A stretch of 64,000 nucleotides of DNA from CAYUNE01 sp964446115 (lineage in GTDB: Bacteria; Desulfobacterota; Desulfobulbia; Desulfobulbales; Desulfobulbaceae). Below, piece after piece: positions 49,559 through 57,804 of the stretch. The position numbers and the translations under genes were made by a program. Location: the NCBI GenBank assembly GCA_964446115.1, contig CAYUNE010000012.1, positions 1-64,000 on the forward strand. Reading direction: 5' to 3'. The notes beneath the pieces are model-generated. The model made no database searches and had not been told where the DNA came from. It saw only the letters and a list, made by a program, of their open reading frames with translations. Every line of letters starts with the position of its first letter. Positions within the stretch are counted from its first letter, which is position 1.

Positions 49559-50167
49559 TTATCCCCGCGCCTCCCGTTCATCGGGAGCTGCCAGAATGCC
49601 GATCTGAAAAATCTCGATCATCTGTCTGCCGGTTTCCTCCACTGAATAGGAGGTGTCCAGCTTCAGGCTCCAGATACGGGCGATTTCGTCAAGGGCGCCG
49701 AAAATAGCCCGTTTGGCAATACCCGGCGCCACATTCTCCCGGAACACCTTGCGGGCCTGACCTTCTCTGATAATCGACGAAATGATGTTGACATACTCAC
49801 TGAACCTGCTGTTGCGATAATCACGGATGAGCTTGTTGGCCTGCCGCAACTCGATCTGGATTACCTCGGCCAGATACCTGTTTTTCTTCATGGCCGTCAG
49901 GTGATTGGTGATAAAGATTTCCAGTCGCAGGCGGGGATCGTCCTCTTCGGCCAGCTCCTTATGCACCTGGGTGATCAGCCTGCCGATTTCCTCCTCGAAC
50001 ACCGAGATGAGGATGTCGAACTTGTTGTTGAAGTAGAGGTAGATCGTGCCGTCGGCAACCTTGGCCTCCTTGGCGATATCGGATATCCTGGCGTTAAAAA
50101 AACCTTTTATGGCAAATACTTTGGTGGCCGCCCTGATGATCTTGCTGTGCTTGTCAGCTGAACGCAT
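49559..50167 (-). CDS. TetR-family regulator resembling the fatty-acid regulator FadR of Bacillus
   Basis: A 202-residue protein. The N-terminal helix-turn-helix (about 25-50) has IAKEAKVADGTIYLYFNNKFDIL, which from memory resembles Bacillus FadR/YsiA closely; the C-terminal domain is helical. That family represses beta-oxidation genes and is released by long-chain acyl-CoA. A palindrome fitting such an operator lies 36 nt upstream of its start, so it probably represses itself. Its other targets are not visible here. Confidence 0.82.
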   Translation of the reverse strand: MRSADKHSKIIRAATKVFAIKGFFNARISDIAKEAKVADGTIYLYFNNKFDILISVFEEEIGRLITQVHKELAEEDDPRLRLEIFITNHLTAMKKNRYLAEVIQIELRQANKLIRDYRNSRFSEYVNIISSIIREGQARKVFRENVAPGIAKRAIFGALDEIARIWSLKLDTSYSVEETGRQMIEIFQIGILAAPDEREARG

Positions 50168-50202
50168 CTATCTATCTTACTGAGTTTGTAGGTATTTTTT
50201 AT

Positions 50203-50218
50203 GAATGAGCACTCATTC
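50203..50218. promoter_or_regulatory. TetR/FadR-type operator palindrome
   Basis: GAATGAG (50203-50209) and CTCATTC (50212-50218) are perfect 7-nt inverted arms with a 2-nt centre; with flanks it reads TGAATGAgcacTCATTC, close to the Bacillus FadR box. It lies between the TetR gene and purD. Confidence 0.75.
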
Positions 50219-50288
50219 CGAACCTACCAGACCTATCATAAACGGTCAAGAAAATAATAATTGGAATTGATTATATACACACTGCAGA

Positions 50289-50317
50289 TTGATGGATTAT
50301 TCCTTTTTTGCTATTGT
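50289..50317 (+). promoter_or_regulatory. Sigma-70-type promoter upstream of purD-purE
   Basis: TTGATG (50289-50294) and TATTGT (50312-50317) are 17 nt apart, in AT-rich DNA. Transcription would start near 50324, leaving about 178 nt of leader. Confidence 0.55.
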
Positions 50318-50501
50318 TTGTGCCTAGTTGAACAGCACGAAACAATCCCGGCAAGCGCTTAGGGGCAGTGAATATTTGCCGCATCCACACCACCCGGAAG
50401 CGCTCACAGCCAGGAGAGATACACTATACCGCCGGGTTGCGAACCCCGAGTGTGGTTGTCAATCCGGTAATTGATCGCATCAGAGATCCTGGGAGGGAAA
50501 A
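50318..50501 (+). other. Structured leader of the purD-purE gene
   Basis: AGCGCTT (50355-50361) can pair with AAGCGCT (50399-50405), enclosing a smaller GGCA/TGCC hairpin. The rest has no coding frame with family features. A purine-biosynthesis leader with structure invites a riboswitch search, but it does not show the ZTP/pfl signature (no GACUGG box). Together with the operator and promoter it fills the 334-nt gap between the two genes. Confidence 0.4.
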
Positions 50502-52283
50502 ATGAAGATTCTGGTCATCGGCTCCGGGGGCCGTGAACATGCACTTGTTTGGAAACTCAAACAAAGTCCGCGGGTTTCACATATTTATTGCGCTCCGGGA
50601 AATGCCGGTATCAAGCAGCTCGCCACCCTGGTGGATATCGCTGCCAATGACATCGACGCCCTGGCGGAGTTTGCCCGGCGAGAGGAAATCGACCTGACCG
50701 TGGTGGGGCCGGAGGATCCGCTCACCCGTGGAATCGTTGATCTCTTTGAAAAACGCAACCTGCGGATCTTCGGACCGGACAGCAAAGGCGCCGTCCTTGA
50801 GGCGAGCAAGGTCTTTACCAAGAATTTCCTCAGTACCTACAATATTCCCAGCGGCGCCTACAGGGTTTTCAGGAAAAGGGGCGCTGCAAAGAAGTACATC
50901 AACAAGATCGGCGCCCCCGTCGTTGTCAAGGCCGACGGCCTGGCTGCGGGCAAGGGTGTGATCGTTGCCCAAAGCAAGCGGGAGGCCAAGGAGGCCGTGG
51001 ACCTCATCATGCGCGATCGGGCCTTCGGCAATGCCGGAAACGAAATCGTCATCGAGGAGTTCCTGCAGGGCGAGGAGGCCTCGTTTATCGCCTTCACCGA
51101 CGGCAAGACCGTTCTTCCCCTCCCCTCTTCCCAGGATCACAAGGCCGTCTATGAGGGTGACCGGGGACCCAACACCGGCGGTATGGGTGCCTATTCCCCT
51201 GCACCTGTTCTCACCCCCGAGCTGCACCGGCGGGTCGTCGACGAGATCATGCTGCCCACCATCCGCGGTATGGCCGCCGAGGGACGCCCCTACAAGGGTA
51301 TGCTCTATGCGGGGCTGATGATCAACGGTGACGATATCAAGGTCCTGGAGTTCAACTGCCGCTTCGGCGATCCCGAATGTCAGCCGCTGCTCATGCGGAT
51401 GAAAACCGACCTGGTTGAGGTGCTGGAGGCGGTGATCGACGAACGGCTGGCGGAGATCAGCCTGGAGATCGATCCCCGGCCCTCGGTTTGCGTGGTCATG
51501 GCTTCGGAGGGCTACCCCGGATCCTACGAGACCGGACATATCGTTTCCGGCCTTGGCAAGGTGCGCAAAATACGGGATGTGGTCGTCTTCCATGCCGGCA
51601 CCACCATCAGGAACGGCCGCACCGTCACCGCCGGCGGCAGGGTTCTGGGAATCACCGCCATTGGCAGGGATATTAAAACCGCCATTTCCCAGGCCTACAA
51701 GGCCGTGGATGTGATCAGCTGGAAGGGCTGCTACGTGCGCCGCGACATCGGCCACCGAGCCCTGGCACGGGAAAACCGGGCATCCTCCGGTCCCCTGGTG
51801 GGCATTGTCATGGGCAGTGATTCGGACTTGCCGGCCATGCGGGCCGCCGCCGAATTCCTCAGGGAAATGGAGATCGAATACGATATCACCATTGCCTCGG
51901 CCCACCGTACTCCCAGAGAGGCGGCCCGTTACGCCGAAACCGCGGCCGACCGCGGTCTGCGGGTCATCATTGCCGGAGCCGGCATGGCCGCGCATCTGGC
52001 CGGGGTGCTGGCGGCCCATACCGATATTCCGGTGATCGGCGTGCCCATGGACGGCTCCGCTCTCAATGGAATGGATGCCCTGCTGGCAACCGTGCAGATG
52101 CCCCCGGGTATCCCGGTGGCCACCATGGGTATCGGCAAGTCCGGCGCCAGAAACGGTGCCATCCTGGCCACGCGGATTCTGGCCCTGAGCTCTGCCGATC
52201 TCCGCCGCCGCCTGGAGGAATTCCGCCACCGGATGGCCCGGGAGGTGGAAGAAAAGAACGCACAACTCAAAAAGCTCACCTAG
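50502..52283 (+). CDS. purD: Fused phosphoribosylamine-glycine ligase and AIR carboxylase (PurD-PurE)
   Basis: A 593-residue protein in one uninterrupted frame. Residues 1 to about 422 are PurD, an ATP-grasp ligase ([38 protein letters not shown]). From about 430 the chain is Pur[41 protein letters not shown] and [13 protein letters not shown]. It would make GAR from phosphoribosylamine and glycine, and interconvert N5-CAIR and CAIR, two non-consecutive steps of purine synthesis. Only about 8-10 residues link the halves. It follows its own promoter and leader. Confidence 0.93.
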   Translation: MKILVIGSGGREHALVWKLKQSPRVSHIYCAPGNAGIKQLATLVDIAANDIDALAEFARREEIDLTVVGPEDPLTRGIVDLFEKRNLRIFGPDSKGAVLEASKVFTKNFLSTYNIPSGAYRVFRKRGAAKKYINKIGAPVVVKADGLAAGKGVIVAQSKREAKEAVDLIMRDRAFGNAGNEIVIEEFLQGEEASFIAFTDGKTVLPLPSSQDHKAVYEGDRGPNTGGMGAYSPAPVLTPELHRRVVDEIMLPTIRGMAAEGRPYKGMLYAGLMINGDDIKVLEFNCRFGDPECQPLLMRMKTDLVEVLEAVIDERLAEISLEIDPRPSVCVVMASEGYPGSYETGHIVSGLGKVRKIRDVVVFHAGTTIRNGRTVTAGGRVLGITAIGRDIKTAISQAYKAVDVISWKGCYVRRDIGHRALARENRASSGPLVGIVMGSDSDLPAMRAAAEFLREMEIEYDITIASAHRTPREAARYAETAADRGLRVIIAGAGMAAHLAGVLAAHTDIPVIGVPMDGSALNGMDALLATVQMPPGIPVATMGIGKSGARNGAILATRILALSSADLRRRLEEFRHRMAREVEEKNAQLKKLT

Positions 52284-52341
52284 TGTCCCCCGGGGCCTGG
52301 GAATTTTCCAGTGGGATCCATCCTCCCCCCGATCCCCGCCG

Positions 52342-52989
52342 ATGACGATCCGCTCTCCATCCGGCAACAATCTGCAACGGGCCGCCGAACTTCTCAGGCA
52401 AGGCGGCCTGGTTGCCTATCCCACCGAGACCTATTACGGTATTGCCGCCGATCCCTTCAACGAAGGCGCCCTGCGGCGGCTGCATCGGCTCAAAAAACGC
52501 CCCCGGGAAAAACCCATCTCCGTACTCATCGGCGATATGGATACGCTTTCCCTCCTGGTGGAGGAAATCCCTGCGCCGTTTCACGTTCTGATGGAAAAAT
52601 TCTGGCCCGGCCCCCTTACCCTTGTTTTCCCGGCCCGGAGTACGATATCATGTCTTGTAACGGCCGGAACCGGTACCATCGGCATCCGCCTCTCACCCCA
52701 TCCGGTTGCCCTTGACCTTATCAAGGCCTTTGACGGCAAACCGGTGACCGCCACCAGCGCCAACATCTCCGGATGCCGACCGGCCCGCACCGCCGCTCAG
52801 GCGGCATCCCAGTTCGGCAAGGGTGTGGATATGATTCTCGACGGCGGCACCACGGTCGGTGAATCGGCCTCAACCCTGGTGGGAATACGCCGGGGCCGGT
52901 TCCATCTCATCCGCGAAGGCGCTCTGCCCTTTGGTGAAATAATTGCGGTCGCCGGGGAGACGACACAGATAAAAAGGAGAGTACTTTGA
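52342..52989 (+). CDS. tsaC: Threonylcarbamoyl-AMP synthase (TsaC/YrdC)
   Basis: A 215-residue protein with the YrdC/Sua5 fold: LVAYPTETYYGIAADPF, KKRPREKPISVLI and VTATSANISG. It makes threonylcarbamoyl-AMP for t6A modification of tRNAs that read ANN codons. No C-terminal Sua5 domain is present. It starts 58 nt after purD-purE and overlaps the Hpt gene by 4 nt. Confidence 0.93.
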   Translation: MTIRSPSGNNLQRAAELLRQGGLVAYPTETYYGIAADPFNEGALRRLHRLKKRPREKPISVLIGDMDTLSLLVEEIPAPFHVLMEKFWPGPLTLVFPARSTISCLVTAGTGTIGIRLSPHPVALDLIKAFDGKPVTATSANISGCRPARTAAQAASQFGKGVDMILDGGTTVGESASTLVGIRRGRFHLIREGALPFGEIIAVAGETTQIKRRVL

Positions 52990-53309
52990 ATACATTACAG
53001 TGGGATAAAGAGTTCGCCCTGGAGCAGACGGCAGGAGACGGGGAACTGTTGGATGAACTGGTCGCGCTTTTCCAGGAATCCTTTGCAACCGACCTGGAGA
53101 GGCTGAAAAGGGCTACCGCCGACAACGATCCCGCCGCCATGGCCGCGGCAGCCCACAGCATCAAGGGCTCGGCTGCCAGCCTCGGCATCGAGGGAATACG
53201 CAGCCTGGCCCTGGCGGTTGAAAAAGCGGGTCTTGAAGGATCCGTCAAGGGGGCGCAGGAAAAAATCCGCGGTCTTGAAGAACTGCTGCCGGCGGTTCAC
53301 CATCTCTAA
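52986..53309 (+). CDS. Histidine-phosphotransfer (Hpt) domain protein
   Basis: It starts at TTG 52986 with AAGGAGA at the right distance and overlaps the tsaC stop (TTGA). The 107-residue protein is a single four-helix Hpt domain with the phosphorylatable His57 in AAHSIKGSAASLG. It should shuttle phosphate between hybrid kinases and receivers, but no kinase partner is adjacent; the nearest candidate in the window is the hybrid CheA about 13 kb away. A terminator for the opposite strand follows. Confidence 0.82.
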   Translation: MNTLQWDKEFALEQTAGDGELLDELVALFQESFATDLERLKRATADNDPAAMAAAAHSIKGSAASLGIEGIRSLALAVEKAGLEGSVKGAQEKIRGLEELLPAVHHL

Positions 53310-53343
53310 AAAAAAAACAAAAAAGGGGCACGCCCCGTGCCCC
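53307..53343 (-). terminator. Intrinsic terminator of the hemerythrin gene
   Basis: On the minus strand GGGGCAC (53343-53337) and GTGCCCC (53331-53325) form a short GC stem with a 5-nt loop, followed by long T-runs (53324-53307 on this strand). It lies 105 nt past the hemerythrin-PAS stop codon. Confidence 0.8.
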
Positions 53344-53447
53344 GAAGATACCCGCCGGCCGGTGCCCATGGCCGCTTACGACCAAGGGATAGATTACTAC
53401 CGCCGGATTGCAAACCTGTGACCGGTTACGAAATGATTTCCCGGCTC

Positions 53448-54419
53448 CTAATCGAGTAGACGTTTCTCCCCTTCGAGCTTCTGGATCCAGCCGATTTCCT
53501 GGGTGACCTCAAGCACGCCCATGTACTCATCGGCCTCGTTGTAGACCGGAAAGTAGCGGATCAGAACCTTGTCGTTGCGGAAATCGATCCAGAACTCGGC
53601 CTTGTCCATCGTCCTGTTCTTGAAACCCTCGACGATCCGCTCCACCATGTGGACGGATTTTTCCGGATGACACTTCTCCACCCGGCGACCGATCACCGAG
53701 CGGGTGCGGGGAAAGATCTTCTCCTTGTCGAGCCGGTTGAAATAGGCCACCGTGTCCTCGGCATCCACAAAGGTCACCTCCACGGGCAGGGTTTCCATGA
53801 TGGCGTCGAGCTGTTCCATGGAGAGATTGTTGATCAGCCGTTTCCGCCGGCCGCCCTCTTCCACCTCCTTGAGCATGGCATCGAATTTGGCGGCGGCATC
53901 GGCGCCGTAAAACTGCAGATCGCTCTCGGCAAACTGAGTCAGCAGGGTGGCGAAATCCTCCTGGGTCAGCATCTGACGGGCCATGTTATAGAGGATGTCG
54001 TTTTCCTTCCAGATATGCTCGGCGCGAATTTGTAAATATTCCAGCCCTTTGGCCACATAGGCCTCGCGGGCATCATGATCAGCTGCCGCCAGACCGGGCA
54101 ACTCGGCCTGCATCTTGACCAGCAGCTCCCGTTCCATCTCATGCTCCATGAGCATGACACCGATGGGTCCACCTTCCTTGGGCACACCCCGTTCATGCAT
54201 CAGCGGAAAGAGATATTTTTCCTCCTTGATGTTGTGAATCTTGTCGCCGAACTCGTAGAGGAAGTCGATGGCCCGTCCGGTCTGCACCGGATCATGCCTG
54301 CCCTCCACCACCTTTCCCAGGTTGTTCTTCAACACCTCCATGGCCCGTTCGATCATCTCATGCTCGGCCACCAGCCAGTCATCCCAGCGCGTATGTTCCA
54401 CCATGTCAGAATCCTCCAT
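53448..54419 (-). CDS. Hemerythrin-like metal protein with PAS-type domain
   Basis: A 323-residue soluble protein. The N-terminal hemerythrin HHE domain has His20, His62 with Glu66, His93 and His135 (AEHE, HNIKEEKYLFP, MEHEME, AEHIWKEND), fitting a diiron centre. From about 205 a PAS/DUF438-like domain follows (LPVEVTFVDAEDTVAYFNR and VLIRYFPVYNEADEYMGVLEV). Such proteins sense or bind oxygen or nitric oxide. It stands alone with its own promoter and terminator. Confidence 0.85.
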   Translation of the reverse strand: MEDSDMVEHTRWDDWLVAEHEMIERAMEVLKNNLGKVVEGRHDPVQTGRAIDFLYEFGDKIHNIKEEKYLFPLMHERGVPKEGGPIGVMLMEHEMERELLVKMQAELPGLAAADHDAREAYVAKGLEYLQIRAEHIWKENDILYNMARQMLTQEDFATLLTQFAESDLQFYGADAAAKFDAMLKEVEEGGRRKRLINNLSMEQLDAIMETLPVEVTFVDAEDTVAYFNRLDKEKIFPRTRSVIGRRVEKCHPEKSVHMVERIVEGFKNRTMDKAEFWIDFRNDKVLIRYFPVYNEADEYMGVLEVTQEIGWIQKLEGEKRLLD

Positions 54420-54594
54420 CTATACAAAGTAGGGGGCAGGAGAAGACCGTATGCCGCCCCCTGCCTTGTGTGCGTTTCTCCGGAGCGGGACAACGGCGGC
54501 TGCCGGCCGCGGCAGGTGTATCCCGCCGCAGCACCGCGCCGCGGACAAAGACAAGGCCCGTCCCGCAGCCGCGCATCCCGTTGGATCACTGGCT

Positions 54595-54623
54595 AAACTA
54601 TGTACAAAGTGAGGGAAAATCAA
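54595..54623 (-). promoter_or_regulatory. Candidate promoter of the hemerythrin gene
   Basis: On the minus strand TTGATT (54618-54623), a 17-nt spacer and TAGTTT (54595-54600). It leaves about 170 nt of leader. The 282-nt gap before nuoN holds no gene I can support. Confidence 0.5.
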
Positions 54624-54701
54624 TGGTGAAATGTAACGGATCCCGATTAATGCCGTTTTTGACAGGGGTCACTGCCCGCAGGCCAGGAGACCACGCTTGC
54701 G

Positions 54702-56144
54702 TCAAAAGGCGAAAACAGCACGGGAGGCAAGCCCGACCACTGGTCCGGGCAGGATTCCCAGGCCGATGACGCCGATGAGCGCCAGGGTGATGGCGACGCT
54801 CACGCCGGGCGTCATTTTGAAACAGATCTCTTCCGCCGGCTCTTCCATGTACATGTATCGAACCACCCGCAGGTAGAAGAAGGCCGATACGGCACTGAAG
54901 ATCACCGCACAGATCACCAGCCAGGTGTAACCGGCATCAAGACCGGCCCTGAGCAGATAAAACTTGCCGATAAAGCCGGCGGTGGGCGGAATACCGGTGA
55001 GCGAAAACATGAAAATCAGCATCAGGGCGGCAAGGAGGGGGTTGCTACCGGCCAGCCCCCGATACTCTTCAAGGCTCTCCCGCCGCTTGCCGTCCTTCAC
55101 CAGCAGGAGAAGAACGGCAAAGGCTCCCATGTTCATGAAGCCGTAGATGAGCAGATAGTTCATGGTGGCGGAAATACCCTCCGGTGTGCCCGCCAGGATG
55201 CCGATCAGAGCGTATCCGGCATGGGCAACCGAGGAATAGGCAAGCATCCGTTTCATGCTGGTCTGGGACAGGGCCGTGATATTTCCCACGGCCATGGTGA
55301 GCAGGGCAAGCACCGCCAGCATGGTCCCCCAGCTACCTTGGAGCTCCGGAAAACCGACCATGAGGACCCGTCCGAATACCGCAAAGCCGGCCGCCTTTGC
55401 CCCCACGGACATGAAAGCCGTCACCGAGGTGGGAGCGCCCTCGTAGACATCCGGGGTCCAGAAGTGAAAGGGTGCAACCGCTGTTTTGAAACAGATGGCC
55501 GCAAGCAGCAATCCCAGGCCGGAGAGCAGGGCGGGATTGGCGAGCAGGCCGGCCTGCTTCGCGTACAGGGCGATTCCATGGAGATTGGTGGTTCCGGTCA
55601 TGCCGTAGAGCAGTGACATGCCGTAGAGCATAATCGCTGAAAAAAAGGCTCCCATGAGAAAATATTTCAAAGATGCCTCGCTGGAACGCGGGTCCCCTTT
55701 CATCAATCCCACCAGACAGTAGATGGAGAGGGCCATGAGTTCAAGACCGAGATAGAGCACCATCAGGTCGCCGGCCGAGGCCATGAACATCATTCCCATA
55801 GTGGAAAAGAGAAGCAGGGAGTAGTACTCGCCGTGTCGCAGATTTTCCGCCTGCAGGTACCGCTCGGACATCAGTGTGGTGAGCAGCAGGCCGATGAGAC
55901 AGATCTGTTTGAAAAACAGGCTGCAGGTATCAACGATATACATCCCTCCAAATGTCGTTGCCGGGCCCTGACCGGCCACCGCAAGCATGGCGCCGAGGGT
56001 GCCCACCACGGTCATCCAGGGGAGCAGTTCCCGCTTTTGGGGGGCAAAGAGGTCGAGAAAGACGACCACTATGGTGATACACGCAAGGAGCAGTTCCGGC
56101 AGGACCGGACCGAGGTAGGACCAGGAAAATGTGGGGAGAGTCAT
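54702..56144 (-). CDS. nuoN: NADH-quinone oxidoreductase-like subunit N
   Basis: ATG 56144 follows GAGG at 8 nt and is preferred to ATG 56150. The 480-residue protein is a proton-translocating antiporter-like subunit with about 14 membrane helices. The ELMALSIYCLVG and ICFKTAVAPFHFWTPDVYEG regions carry conserved Glu, Lys and His. It is the last gene of the nuo operon here. Confidence 0.95.
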   Translation of the reverse strand: MTLPTFSWSYLGPVLPELLLACITIVVVFLDLFAPQKRELLPWMTVVGTLGAMLAVAGQGPATTFGGMYIVDTCSLFFKQICLIGLLLTTLMSERYLQAENLRHGEYYSLLLFSTMGMMFMASAGDLMVLYLGLELMALSIYCLVGLMKGDPRSSEASLKYFLMGAFFSAIMLYGMSLLYGMTGTTNLHGIALYAKQAGLLANPALLSGLGLLLAAICFKTAVAPFHFWTPDVYEGAPTSVTAFMSVGAKAAGFAVFGRVLMVGFPELQGSWGTMLAVLALLTMAVGNITALSQTSMKRMLAYSSVAHAGYALIGILAGTPEGISATMNYLLIYGFMNMGAFAVLLLLVKDGKRRESLEEYRGLAGSNPLLAALMLIFMFSLTGIPPTAGFIGKFYLLRAGLDAGYTWLVICAVIFSAVSAFFYLRVVRYMYMEEPAEEICFKMTPGVSVAITLALIGVIGLGILPGPVVGLASRAVFAF

Positions 56145-56190
56145 GTTCATTGCCTCGTTAGGACAGTTTTTTGTAACCGGAGCCGGCTCT

Positions 56191-57708
56191 TTAGTGTTGA
56201 AGCTTAAGGGCAACCCGCTTCATGTCCCCGGCCATACCCGCCGGATCACCGGTTACCTGCTCCAGCAGATGGGCCACCGAAGGATGCATGAAATCCAGCA
56301 TGGCGTTGGGATAGAGTCCTATCCAGAAGATCAGTATCACCATGGGAACCAGAAGAAGCACCTCGCGCAGGGTGAGTTTTTTCAATCCTCTCACCTTCGG
56401 ATTGACGGGATTGAAAAAGATCCGCTGGTAGAGCCACAACATATACCAGGCACCGAGAATCAATCCGCTGGCGGCAAAAAGCGCCACCCACGGCCGGGTG
56501 ATAAAACCGCCGAGCAGAATGAGAAACTCACCGATAAAACCGTTGGTGCCGGGCAACCCGATGGATGCCATGGTAAAAAGCAGGAAAAAAGCGGCAAAGA
56601 CCGGCATGGTTGTGGCCATGCCGCCGTAATCGGCAATTTTGCGGGTATGGGTACGCTCATAGATGATGCCCACCGAGAGAAAGAGAGCACCGGTGACCAC
56701 GCCGTGGTTGATCATCTGGATAATGCCGCCCTCCACACTCTGGGTGTTGAGGGCGAAGATCCCCAGGGTAACAAAGCCCATATGACTGACCGAGCTGTAG
56801 GCGATGAGCCGTTTGAGATCGGTCTGCGCCAGGCAGATTACGGCGCCGTAGATGATTCCCACAAGCGAGAGCAGCAGCATGGGAATCATCATGGCACTGG
56901 TGGCATCCGGCAGGATGGGCATGGAAAAACGCAAGAATCCATAGGCTCCCATCTTGATCAGGATACCGGCCAGCACCACGGAACCGGCGGCCGGTGCCTC
57001 GGTATGGGCGTCGGGCAGCCAGGTATGCACCGGCCACATGGGTACCTTAACGGCAAAGGCGGCGAAAAAGGCCCAGAAGAGAAGTAACTGCAGGCCGGGA
57101 TCGATGGGGCGGCCGGCCATGGCCAAAATGTCGAAGGTATGCCCCGCCTTGACGTAAAGGGTAATGATACCCACCAGCATGAGCAGGCTTCCCACCAGGG
57201 TGAAGAGAAAAAACTTCACAGCCGCATAGATCCTCCTGGGACCTCCCCAGACGCCGATGAGCAGAAACATGGGAATCAGCATGGCCTCCCAGAGGATGTA
57301 GAAGAGAAAAAAATCCAGGGCACAGAATACCCCGATCATTGCCCCCTCCAGCAGCAGCAGGGAGATGAAGAACTCCTTGACCTTGGTGGTGATACCGGTC
57401 CAGGAAACCAGTATACAGAGAATGGTGATAAGAGCGGACAGCAGGATAAACAGGACGCTGATGCCGTCGACCCCCAGATAGTATTCCACATGAAAGGCCG
57501 GTATCCAGCTGTGACGTTCCACAAACTGCATCTGCCAGGTAGTCCGGTCAAAGGTGAACCAGAGCGGCAGGCTGATCACCAGCTCGATCACGCTGACGAG
57601 AAAGGCCATGAGTTTGATGGTTTCCTCCTTGCGGCGATCAACAAAGAGTAACGACAAACCGCCGATGATCGGAAAAAAGAGCAACGTCGATAAGATGGGT
57701 GCGGACAT
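56191..57708 (-). CDS. nuoM: NADH-quinone oxidoreductase-like subunit M
   Basis: A 505-residue polytopic subunit of the Mrp-antiporter type with the family motif VKVPMWPVHTWLPDAHTEAP and the conserved lysines and glutamates of the proton channel (LWEAMLIPMF). It lies between nuoN (46 nt downstream) and nuoL (96 nt upstream). Confidence 0.96.
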   Translation of the reverse strand: MSAPILSTLLFFPIIGGLSLLFVDRRKEETIKLMAFLVSVIELVISLPLWFTFDRTTWQMQFVERHSWIPAFHVEYYLGVDGISVLFILLSALITILCILVSWTGITTKVKEFFISLLLLEGAMIGVFCALDFFLFYILWEAMLIPMFLLIGVWGGPRRIYAAVKFFLFTLVGSLLMLVGIITLYVKAGHTFDILAMAGRPIDPGLQLLLFWAFFAAFAVKVPMWPVHTWLPDAHTEAPAAGSVVLAGILIKMGAYGFLRFSMPILPDATSAMMIPMLLLSLVGIIYGAVICLAQTDLKRLIAYSSVSHMGFVTLGIFALNTQSVEGGIIQMINHGVVTGALFLSVGIIYERTHTRKIADYGGMATTMPVFAAFFLLFTMASIGLPGTNGFIGEFLILLGGFITRPWVALFAASGLILGAWYMLWLYQRIFFNPVNPKVRGLKKLTLREVLLLVPMVILIFWIGLYPNAMLDFMHPSVAHLLEQVTGDPAGMAGDMKRVALKLQH

Positions 57709-57804
57709 GGATATTTACCTCCCGGTTTGCCGTATCACCTGACGGCTCTACCTTCGCCGCCCGGAGAAAAGCGGGCCATGAATGGACTTTCGGTTATGTA
57801 CTCA

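Noticed and set aside
50341..50440. ZTP riboswitch before purD-purE
   Set aside because: A few bases resemble the 3' part of the motif, but the conserved 5' box and pseudoknot are absent by eye.
53395..53430. Fourth copy of the dispersed repeat
   Set aside because: Only about 15 nt resemble the right end (CTGTGACCGGTTAC); the remaining 85 nt do not align.
57709..57804. A small gene between nuoL and nuoM
   Set aside because: Only 96 nt, no start with ribosome site on the minus strand; read as an intergenic gap.
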